Assembly: GCF_003286085.1 (NCBI RefSeq)
Contig: NW_020825294.1
Span: 12,050,501-12,114,500, forward strand
DNA from: Drosophila persimilis
Lineage: Eukaryota; Arthropoda; Insecta; Diptera; Drosophilidae
DNA: 64,000 nt
Direction: 5' to 3'
The notes beneath the pieces are model-generated. The model was not told the origin of the DNA. It searched no databases and worked only from the letters and a program-made list of their open reading frames with translations. Made by a program: the position numbers and the translations under genes. Shown one piece after another: positions 38,801 to 50,800 of this stretch; position 1 is the first letter of the stretch, and each line of letters begins with the position of its first letter.

Positions 38801-41800
38801 CGGCTACCTCCACAAAAAGTAGATCCAATTGCAACACTTACGAGGGCCACTGGAGAATCGAAGTCGGGTGAAGGCGAGCGCATAAGCAAGTCGACATTAT
38901 CAAAATGAAAAATAGGCCAACAACCTGGACCCTGCCACCCAATCTGCCACCCTCTCCCCCGCCAAGCAACCCTCAACGTACGACTTAAAATTTAGTTTTA
39001 GTTTGTGATAACAGCCGAAATTCTTGGAGGATCTGGGCCAGGGGAAGAGCTTTGACAGGCGCCGTCGATGGGTTAATCCAACCTAGAAAGCTTGCCCCGC
39101 CCATCCGGGTCGCTCTGCCAATGCCTGTCCCCTCGCCTTCCCCCTCCATGTGTACAGTTCTTTTGTAGACAGAGACGGAAAATCAAACAGCAGACGAGTT
39201 GCTCCTTCGACTTTTTCATGAAAATTTCCTTTCTATGAAATGTTTGTACATATTTAAATAATGTAAATAAAAAGAAAATTTGAAAAAATAACATAACCAG
39301 AATTAATTGGTGCCAAAAATGTAAGAATATTGTTGTACTGATCTGATGCGTTTTTCTCTTTAATTAAAATTACCGATTTCAATTGTACTAGGTTTTCCGT
39401 TATCATGGGAGCAATATAAAAACTCATTGAAAAAACCAAAGATTTCTATTGTAACTGGAGACCTTATTTTCAATCGTAGGAGTAATATGTGCGTAAATCT
39501 GTGATAGGATGCTGATCTTAGCGGCTTCGCTGTGAATAGTGAGATGTATGTATGATGAATAGTCCACATCCACAGCAGCAATGGGAATGAGAGTGGATAT
39601 GGACAGAAAATAAACGGATTTCCAGTGACTATGTAGAGACGAAAAGATTAACACCGTGAACACCCAAGTGGGTAGAGCAAACATCATTTTATATAAATAT
39701 GTCGGGCTCCCAGCGGAATTCCGATCTGTTTCCGTTGCGACACGAAAAACAGCGGATAACTCTGAGTTATAATGGTGTGGTAAGCTCTCAAGCGCAACTG
39801 CTCTCTCAGCATTGCAAAACAATCCCCCTAAGACAATTATTACCATTTCTTTCTCTAGCCCACACGCATCATCTCCACCCATTGTGTTCTCTCTAGCGAG
39901 TTGTCTCTCTCCACGCACTCTTTCTCTAACACAGGCAATCTCGTAGTGAATTCTTGAACAGAAGACCAAAGTTCACTGAGAATAATATTATGATCCGATA
40001 CAGGCAAATATTATATCTTATATCTCAATTGATAACGACAGGCAGGCCCGCCTCCCGTCTGTTCCCACAGAAGTTATTTCCTTCTATTTGTTATTGTAAA
40101 GTGCTATATTAGATTGTTGCTAACACAAATAAAAGTTATTTGCTTTTGGTTTTGGTTAAATTTATTAAATTAAACTTGGCTGGACTGAGATAAAAGTTGC
40201 AAATATTTTGCCAATATAAACCATTTCATGTGATTGCATTGCTAATGAGTAAGAGACTATTATTTTATTCTCACTGATAAAAACATAGCTATTTACTCTA
40301 ACATGAGTTACCTATCGATAGATGAGTTAGCTCAGCAACTCAGAGTTCGTGTCTCCACTTGCACCTATTCTATTTATTGAGTTGGAAAGCTGATACGTGC
40401 GGGTGGTTCTAGCAAAATTTTATAAAAAATCAAATTATGAAAATGGTTAACGCAATGATACAATTTCTTTAAAGGATTCTATTTATTTTCATCTTTTACC
40501 TCAGCCATAATTTGTAAGCCCCATAATTTGATTTTCGATACACTAGTTTTTATTGTTACTAGTGGCAATACGATAGGCAGAACAGCGTTAAAATATTCGG
40601 AAAATCGAACAATCGCAAGTGAAACCACTAGGCCCATATGCTTATCCTATAAAATTTAAACTCTGACCAAAACTCAACAGTTTAACCCTAGTGTAAACAG
40701 TGTATTAGCCAATACCGGACTTATTAGTTTTGTGTAGATGTGTAGGTAACACCCAGAAGGAAGAGTATACATATATCTCCATCCGGCCCCATAAAAGGCG
40801 AAATTCTGTGGCATCCACAATGAATGGAGCCACAAATCTAGCAATTTTAAATTGTTATTTAGCAATTTTAGCAACTTTATTATACAACTGGCAATTTTTA
40901 TATTTTTTTTCAATGTTTTTGTATTTTGTATACCTTTTTGTCATCAACTGCAGAAATTGCGATTAATAGGGTTCACAAAGATATCGGAACATGTATTTAA
41001 CTCAGTGGCTCGATTATATGAACACCTTGATAGTGTTTGAAAACTCTTTTAATGTTGGTGGTGTTTAAGTAATGGATTCGCAAGGATTGCAACTGATCCA
41101 ACGCGAGATTATTGTACGTGTAATGGGCGCATGTAAAAAACTAAAAATGTTGCCTTTCGTTCGAAGTCGACCAAAACGGAGGAACAGGAAGCAGTTCTAT
41201 GCCTGCAAACACACGGCGATTGCCACAAGTAATCATGTGTGTGGAGCAGTTTTCAGCTTGCAAAGTGCACCTACATTATTAAAAATGTATTCGAAATGCA
41301 ATTCATGGACGACTTTCGAACCAACATAGCAAACTCAGCTTTTAGTCTTCTTTTCGACGAGTCTACTATATCTTTGTCTGTGTATATTTGTTGAAAATTA
41401 AAATTTTAATGGTTTACCAATTTTTTGCAATTTTCATAAAAATTGTAGACATTTTTTGAAATTTTTCTTCCCATATCTAGCAATTTTTGCTTAGAAGATT
41501 CTGGCAGCACTGCACACAACAATAATGCGGTTTGGCTCGAATTTAGTAAAGGGCATATATACTATGTAGCATTTTTAGAATTTTTTATTTTTGTAATCGA
41601 ATTATATATTTTGTGTTTATTACCCGCGAATAAGCTTTTACCCCATATTTACTTTTTATTTTACCCGAGAAAAATCTTCTTCCTCAAATTCGGCATTCCG
41701 ATTTCTGTTTTTTGAGCAACTCCACCGCATTTGCCACATCGCAATTAAATTTTTTGTTTCACCTATTCATTTGTTAAATTTATAATCCAACATCAACAGA

Positions 41801-44800
41801 CAAAAGCTAAAGGACTTTCATTTGTTGATGCAAAACTAGTTCTGCGATGGCTACAGCCTGCATGCTCGCAGCCAGGATCGCTGCATGGGCGAAGCCGAGC
41901 TGAAGGTTCTCCTCATACATGTGATCGGCACCATCGGCAACAATCCAAAGGAGATGGATGTCTTGAACAGTGTCTATGTGATCTTGCGCAAGGTTCCCTA
42001 CGACTTAGATGCTAATGAATATGCTGCGGGATGCAAAGTAACAAATACGGAAACTGGGACAAACAGAGGATTGAAGGTTACTGCTTCACAGACTTTTCAT
42101 TTATACCAATTTCTACCAAATATTCGCAGACAAAAGTCGTACCGGGCAGAACTAGCCCCTACCTGTTCGCTTATATAACGCCATCTTTCCGAAATGGTTA
42201 AAGAAATGGTTGACTTTTTTGTTTAAAGATTAGAAGAAAGAGCTCAAAGCTGATAGAAATCTCTGCCTACCAGTTAATACAAATCTCTTTAATTTGTTTA
42301 TACACATAGATTAAATAATGGAATCAGTGCTTTGAACGGTTCACTTCTTTTTCACTGTTTGGCTATGTTACTTGTTCCTGCTCTGATTATTAACTTTGAA
42401 CTAGCACTGTTCCGTGCTCTCGCTTTCCTGAACGAAAGCTCTCCGACGATATCATATCCATTGTTAAAGCTCGGTATGCTTTATAAGCACAAACTTTAAG
42501 CATAGCATAGCCAAGCGCTCAGCTTTATACAGTGGAAACAAAGTATCTAAGCTTTACCTTGGATCACTATAAAAAAGTTGAACATTGTATTAAGCCCTAA
42601 GCTAGGCAACATCTCTCGACTTACATAAAGAAAGCTCGGCTTAAGCTGCTACTTTTCAAAAACATGCGATAAATGGAAAGCATATTGGAATGATGGCTAC
42701 TGTGTACCCCAGAGGGAAAAAGTTTATTTTACAGAAGCTTTCTTATCGGAACTCGCAAGTAGAATAAGAATTTGATTCCGTTGAATTTTTTTTAGTTGAA
42801 TTTTAATTTCTTTGCCGTGCGGACTACTAATACAGCATAATGCTAAAGTTTCTGCTCATATTTTTCCTAAGCATTTTGGCATACAAGATGATAAAGGCCC
42901 ATCGAGATCCGAATTTGTGCAGTCAGCCCGTTGAAATTAGCTATACCGAAGAGGAATTTACCCCATTAAATGAATATGGACCATTCGCGGACTACTTCAA
43001 GAAACTGAAGATAAACGGGAGTCCAAAAAAAGTGGTAAACCATGTTGTGGCATTCAAAGCGCATTGACGGTTTTAATTCAGAAATATTCTCAGACCAAAA
43101 AAAAGACGGAAATGCAAGAAATTTGCTGCCCTGGATACATAATGTCCACCGACGGCAATGGAGACTGTCAACCCCTGCTGCAAACCAAAACCGCAAGTGC
43201 ACTCACAACAACCTCGACTGAGGACACTCATGAAACTGAGACTTCGACGGACTCCACTTCTTGGAGCACCTGGGACGACTCCACTTCCTCGAGCACCTGG
43301 GACGACTCCTCCACGGAGTTGCTTACAACTACGGCGAAACTCCTTACAACCCCTACGGAAAAACCAGCTGAATTCGAATTTCCTGAACATGCTGCATATG
43401 TTTTTTGTTCCATTTTCATCATTGTGCTAGTTCTATGCCTCGTTTCCTACAAGCGTAAGCAAAGGAAGTACCGAGTGCAACAGGAAAATCATCACGTGAA
43501 ATTCGATGCCGAAGCGCACAGATCTCTTATATAGTCTGCCCTTTACCTCTACGTACACCTACTTATACACATACTTACATACTTATATAGACTTATACAT
43601 ACATATGTATGTATAGAATAACCAGGAATTTGTATTATAAAGCCGAAAGGGAGAAAGAGAATCAAATGTGCAAACGAATTTAAAATATTAACTCGAATTA
43701 CTCATTCAAATACTTTGAATCGTAACAAAATTAAAATATGAACTCGAATTACTCATTCAAATACTATGTGTACATTTATTTATACATATGTATGTACTCT
43801 TATCAGAAATAATTCAGCTCAAGTCCCATCAGCTTATTTCACAATTGTGAAGTTCGCTCATGAATGGTTGCATACAGCATGCTCTCAGAGGATTGATAAA
43901 GCAGTGGCAGTGGGTTGTGTCAATCTCGTTCAAATTTCGATTGCACAAACGATTATTACATTATTATTATTATTATGATGTTCCGCTTGTTTTAAATACA
44001 GATACAAATCTCTCTATAGAAAGAACTCTATACAAATGAAAAGCGAAAAACTAAGCCAAGTAACTTTCGTGAATCCAATTCACTCCTTACCCGATGTTAC
44101 TAAGTTTCCACGCTTAACGAAATGGTTCAACCGTAACGCTTTATCTTGTGGGATTCTTAAATTTGGAAGCAAACTCGGGAGAAAATAAACTAGGGACAAC
44201 TTATTGTATCTACTCGCCGATCCCTCATCACAAAAATATAATTTCTTCCAATGCTTTCGCCTTGTCTCAGTTGGATATCAATACAATTTTTCAGCTCCCC
44301 ACCACTCTTTCTTTATTTTACTTTGCGTAGTATTTTTGATCGAACAAATAAAAACTGTCGAATAATCCTTAGCTTTGATTTTTTTCTTTTTGTTACCGAT
44401 GAATACCGATGATTTTTTAAATATAGTTGAGAATGATAACGGTCCCTGATAAAACTGAAATTTGTAATGCTAAATGTGGAAAACGATAGCAAGGAACGAA
44501 AAAAAACATCCAACAAACAAATGAAGAACTAGTCGAAAAACTCGCAAAATTGTCCCCTTATCTCGATATGCATCTCAATATTTTTAAAACTTTCCCCATA
44601 TTCGATTTGGCGATTCGATCCTCGAAACATATAGAGCTCACGCACACTAGTGCTTATATGTATTTAATAGCTTTACTTAAATATCGCTCAATAAAAGAGT
44701 TCGTGCAGCGAAAACCTTATTCGTAGGTGCATTCATTATATTCATTAGAATATTTGCATAATGCAAACTGCCAAAAGTAAGCGTTTCCGACCCCAGTACT

Positions 44801-47800
44801 TATGTACATATTCTGTATCATCCAAAAATTGTATGATTGTATGAACCAAAACCGAAGATTCATAAGGAATGCATATACATACATATACCAGTAGAATGCA
44901 GAAACACGTTACAATCGGATCTATATTACTTATAGCCAGAATGAACACAACAACTTCCCGCAGCGGAATCCACTGCCTCGCTCCCATTCCCTTCCTCGCA
45001 TGGCTTGTGGGAAGAGACGGAAAACAGATGTAACGGACGGCACGGTATAGGAGCAGCTAGCATATTGGTCAATACGTGGAAAGAGTATAGAAAGAGTATG
45101 GGAATAATCTACATAAATCATTCGATTTATGATCCAAACTCTTTTGGCTCTAATTTTAAACCGTTTTCTAATCTAGACCCAATGTTGCTGAGAGCATAGT
45201 CTCAGGGCGCGCAGGTCCCATGCTCACCATGCAAGTATTGTTTTAGGATTAGGATTAGGATGGAAAGAGGAGTTAGAAGAAGAAAATCACATGAGTACAG
45301 AGGAATTCAGTTTAAATTTTGATGCAGAAAGAGAGACAACGAAACGCTTGCGACTTGCGGTGCTTCATCGGAATTTAAAAGCTGTTAAGGCTGAAAAGCA
45401 CAATTCACAATGAAAAAAAGAGCAGAGCTATACAAGAATAACATATTTGACTGAGACAACGACTGCCTCACAACCAGCAAGTAATAGGTAGATCTACTTC
45501 CGACACACTGCTCTTACTCAATAACTTCATCTTGGGGAACTCAGCGCACTTCTAAAAAGATTTAGAATAAAAACTTAGCAAAATAAATACAAAAATATTC
45601 GTGGATAACTTGATATTGTCATTCCATTTAAAACGAGGGGGAACGTTGTGAGTTGCTGCGGACACCGCAACTCTACAGTTATACCCGATACTAAGTCAGT
45701 ATGGCTCTCCTCCGGCAGACGCCGCTAATATTTAACGACACGACAAAGAGTGCGTGCGAGAGAGACAGAAAATCAGTCTGAGCGTGACGTCGGGCGCTGC
45801 GTAGCCACTGCAAATTGATTTGTTCCTTTTGGCTATAAAAATGATCTGATCTGATCCAGATTCAGCAACCTGATAGATATGGTCATTATTTATGATTCTG
45901 CGTTTTTAGTTTTCTCGAATGTGCAATATTGTTGATTCAACAGATTTTCGTTCTTTGTGTGGGCGGAAGGGGGTGGGGCGAAATTTTGAGATATACGTTT
46001 TATAGTGAGATCTAACAGGAGTGCGGATACTAAATTTGGTTACTCTAGCCATAATAGTCTCTGAGATTTGTGAATATCCCCAGATTTGCATCCTTTGCGG
46101 GGGCGGAAGGGGGTGTAGCGAAATTTTGAAACAAACTCGTCTCGGTCTGATATATTAGGAGTGTGGATACCAAATTTGGTTACTCTAGCTTTTATAGTCT
46201 CTGAGATCTAGGCGCTAATGTTTTACTCTAAGCAAAGCCGCCTATGCTACGTGTGTGTTAGAGAGAGACAGGGCGAGAAAAAATGAAATTGTTTTCTTGA
46301 TGCTGGCTATAACAATAATACGATCCAATTCAGATTCCGCAGTCTAAAAGATATCGTCATTCTCTACGATTCTGCGTTTTTGGTTTTCTCGTATCTTTAA
46401 AATTGTGGATGCCACAGATTTTCGCCCTTTGTGGGGGCGGAAGTGGGCGGGGCAAAGTTTTGAAATGTTTTTGTAGCAGTGACATATCACAGAAGTCTGG
46501 ATCCAAAACATCGTTGCTCTAGCTCTTATAGTCTTTGAGCACTAGGCGCTGAAGGGGACGGACAGACGGACAGACGGACGGACGGACAGACAGACAGGGC
46601 TCAATCGACTCGGATATTGATGCTGATCAAGAATATATATACTTTATAGGGTCGGAAACGATTCCTTCTGGACGTTACACACATCCACTTTTACCACAAA
46701 TCTAATATACCCCAATACTCATTTTGAGTATCGGGTATACAAAGGTAAATTCAGGAAAGCAAACGAAATGTATGTACATTTAAAACATTTCCTTAAATCA
46801 AATAGGACCAGTAAGCCTTTAACAGTTAGGAGCGCTAAGCTATATAAACAGCTAAAACGTATTGCACGAATGAACTGGACCTGCCTCAAGCCCCAATCGG
46901 TTCACTTCACTCTCCACTCTCTTCTCTGCAATTTCTCACATAATTTTGCAACCACTTAAGACCAGAAAAAATCAGGCAATTTGCTAAAAATGAAATGGAA
47001 AACAAGTCAGTCAAAATGATGCAACAGTTATCTTATAAAAGGGGGAGTGCTATCTCTGGTTGCCAGCATCGTTTATCGGTTCAATCAATTTCAATGACAA
47101 ACAGTCCAGAAGGAGCGGGCACGCATTTCAAGTTCGTTGCCTTAGTCTTTTGCTTCGGGAGAACCTGCTTGCACAAATTGACCAACATCAGCAACATTGA
47201 TCTTGTCCTAACCCGCGAAACTACGCAAGTGCTCAACGTAGATACTCGTATGAGTATCTGAGCGTGCGGCATGTGGCAATGGAGAATGGCGCGACCCAAA
47301 AACCAGCAAAGTGAATGCAACAACAGCAACAAGAAACAACAGGCACAACAGCCGTAGCAGACGCAATCAATTAGCGATATGGTGATGACGTCGACTTTGC
47401 TATCTGTTATTGTATTTGTTGCCACGTTTCTCTGCTGCCATGCCACCGCTGCCATGCCACCGCTGCCTCATGTGGCGATTGCGTCATGGCGCCATGCAAA
47501 CCGTCTAATGGTAATTGACTTGCAATTTCTTTCGCCGCAACATTTCGGCTGCAAAGAAATTTTCCAAACTCAAATATGTAAGTTGCAACATTTCAACAAT
47601 CCAAAAAAGCGAAATAAGCAACCAGCAGAGCGATAGCGCCTGGCAGATAAATAGAAACATGTCTGGATAATTTTTTAACATTTATCATAGAGAATACTCG
47701 TACGAGTACGAGTATTTATAAACTATGCCAAATATGGGAGGACAGCTGAAACTTGCAACAATTGCAGTTGGAAAAGTCGGAGACGGGGAAGCGTTGCAAG

Positions 47801-50800
47801 TAAGTAACTCTTGTGTTTGGGGTGGGGATGTACTTGGATAATGCTTTATACCGAAACGAAAATCTTATGTAACAAGGCACAAAGTTAATACTTTGATCTT
47901 TATTAATCATATGAATTGCTGCGAAAGGAGTCATTTTCAGATTTGTCAATTGCTCGGTAATCCGACGTATAAGAAATTCATATTCTAAAACATACGTTAT
48001 TATATTACAAGCCCCATTTACATTTTCTCTGGAGTAGATTTGATTAATTAGATAACTATTAAAACAACCAAATACGTTATATTGTCTACATTATTAAAAA
48101 ATATCCTCCTTGGAATATATTATATATAATATATAATATAATTAATTTGCATTAACCACTCCCCAACAACCTACTCCGTTCAATTTGATTATGCTCGAAC
48201 GGCAGCATTGAACTCTCAGCTTTCTTCGAATTTAGTATGACATTAAATGTTAATGCAAACGTGCTTTTATTGTCCTTTCTCTCTAATTCTCCCTTATTTT
48301 CTTTGAAATATTATTTTGGAAAAGCAAGATATACAGAGTTGGAAATTATTATTTGGTTTACAGCTTTCGGAAAATCAGAATTGAATTTTGTAATTTACTT
48401 GGTATGTATTTTCGTTCGCTTCTACCGTTACGTCTTGGAAATGACTAAATTTTTAATTTTTCCTTAATTGTGGTTTTTATACCCGATACTCAAAATGAGT
48501 ATTGGGGTATATTAGATTTGTGGTAAAAGTGTATGTGTGTAACGTCCAGAAGGAATCGTTTCCGACCCCATAAAGTATATATATTCTTGATCAGCATCAA
48601 TAGCCGAGTCGATTGAGCCATGTCTGTCTGTCCGTCTGTCCGTCCGTCCGTCTGTCCGTCTGTCCGTCCCCTTCAGCGCCTAATGCTCAAAGACTATTAG
48701 AGCTAGAGCAACGATGTTTTGGATCCAGACTTCTGTGATATGTCACTGCTACAAAAATATTTCAAAACTTTGCCCCGCCCACTTCCGCCCCCACAAAGGG
48801 CGAAAATCTGTGGCATCCACAATTTTAAAGATACGAGAAAACCAAAAACGCAGAATCGTAGAGAATGACGATATCTTTTAGACTGCGGAATCTGAATTGG
48901 ATCGTATTATTATTATAGCCAGCATCAAGAAAACAATTTCATTTTTTCTCGCCCTGTCTCTCTCTAACACACACGTAGCATAGGCGGCTTTGCTTAGAGT
49001 AAAACATTAGCGCCTAGATCTCAGAGACTATAAAAGCTAGAGCAACCAAATTTGGTATCCACACTCCTAATATATCGGACCGAGACGAGTTTGTTTCAAA
49101 ATTTCGCCACACCCCCTTCCGCCCCCGCAAAGGATGCAGATCTGGGGATATTCATAAATCTCAGAGACTATTAAGGCTAGAGTAACCAAATTTGGTATCC
49201 GCACTCCTGTTAGATCTCACTATAAAACGTATATCTCAAAATTTCGCCCCACCCCCTTCCGCCCACACAAAGGACGAAAATCTGTTGCATCCACAATATT
49301 GCAAAATCGAGTAAACTAAAAACGCAGAATCATAGACAATGACCATATCTATCCGGTTGCCGAATCTGGATCAGATCGGATCATTTTTGTAGCCAAAAGC
49401 AAGAAATCAATTTTTAGTGGCTACGCAGCGCCCGACGTCACGCTCAGACTGATTTTCTGTCTCTCTCGCACGCACTCTTTGTCGTGTCGTTTAATATTAG
49501 CGGCGTCTGCCGGAGGAGAGCCATACTGACTTAGTATCGGGTATAACTGTAGAGTTGCGGTGTCCGCAGCAACTCACAACGTTCCCCCTCGTTTGTTTTT
49601 ATACCCGATACTCAAAATGAGTATTGGGGTATATTAGATTTGTGGTAAAAGTGGATGTGTGTAACGTCCAGAAGGAATCGTTTCCGACCCTATAAAGTAT
49701 ATATATTCTTGATCAGCATCAATAGCCGAGTCGATTGAGCCATGTCTGTCTGTCCGTCCGTCCGTCTGTCCGTCCCCTTCAGCGCCTAATGCTCAAAGAC
49801 TATAAGAGCTAGAGCAACGATATTTTGGATCCAGACTTCTGTGATATGTCACTGCTCCAAAAATATTTCAAAACTTTGCCCCGCCCACTTCCGCCCCCAC
49901 AAAGGGCGAAAATCTGTGGCATCCACAATTTCGACGATACGAGAAAACTAAGAACGCAGAATCGTAGAAGATGACTATATCTTCTAGAGTGCAAAATCTG
50001 AACCAGATCGTATAATTATTACAGCCAGAATCACGAAAACAATTTCACTCTTTCTCGCTCTGTCTCACTCTAACACACAGGTTTCATGGTCGGTTTTGCC
50101 AATTGCAAAATATGAGTTCAAGGATCTCAGAACCTATAAAAGCCAGAGCAACCAAATTTGGTATCCACACTCCTGTGATATCGGACCTTGACCGTTTCCT
50201 GTCCAAATTTCGCCACACCCCCTTCCGCCCCCGCAAAGGACGAAAATCTGAGGCAACCACAAATCTCAGAGACTATTAAGGCTAGAGTAACCAAATTTGT
50301 TGCACACACTCCTTTAAGATGTCACTATAAAACGTATATCTCAGAATTTCGCCCCACCCCCATCCGCCCCCACAAAGGACGAAAATCTGTTGCATCCACA
50401 ATATTGCAGATTTGAGAAAACTAAAAACGCAGAATCATAGATAACGACCATATCTATCAGATTGCTGAATCTGAATCAGATCAGATCATTTTTATAGCCA
50501 AAGGAAACAAATCAATTTGCAGTGGCTACGCAGCGCGTGACGTCACGCTCAGACTGATTTTCTGTCTCTCTCGCACGCACTCTTTGTCGTGTCGATTAAT
50601 ATTAGACGCCGCCTGCTGGAGGAGAGCCATACTGACTTAGTATCGGGTATAACCGTAGAGTTGCGGTGTCCGCAGCAACTCACAACGTTCCCCCTCGTTT
50701 TTTGGTTAGTTTGTAGACATTTGCTGCTGCCTAATTGCGCTACGCTCTATATTGTATGTATATACTGAGCGAGGGGCTCGAGTGGAGTTTTTAAAGAATA

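Noticed and set aside
39424-39969. 181-codon minus-strand frame covering duplicate block copy 1
   Set aside because: The second copy of the block does not keep the frame, so it is not under coding constraint. A promoter-like or transposon origin of the block is more plausible.
43032-43093. Frameshift in the Nimrod-like gene
   Set aside because: A short intron with GT and AG ends joins the two frames in phase 0 by several donor and acceptor choices, so a frameshift is not needed.
46555-46600. CRISPR-like array of GACG/GACA or GTCY units
   Set aside because: The units are contiguous without spacers. This is the known microsatellite inside INE-1-type elements.
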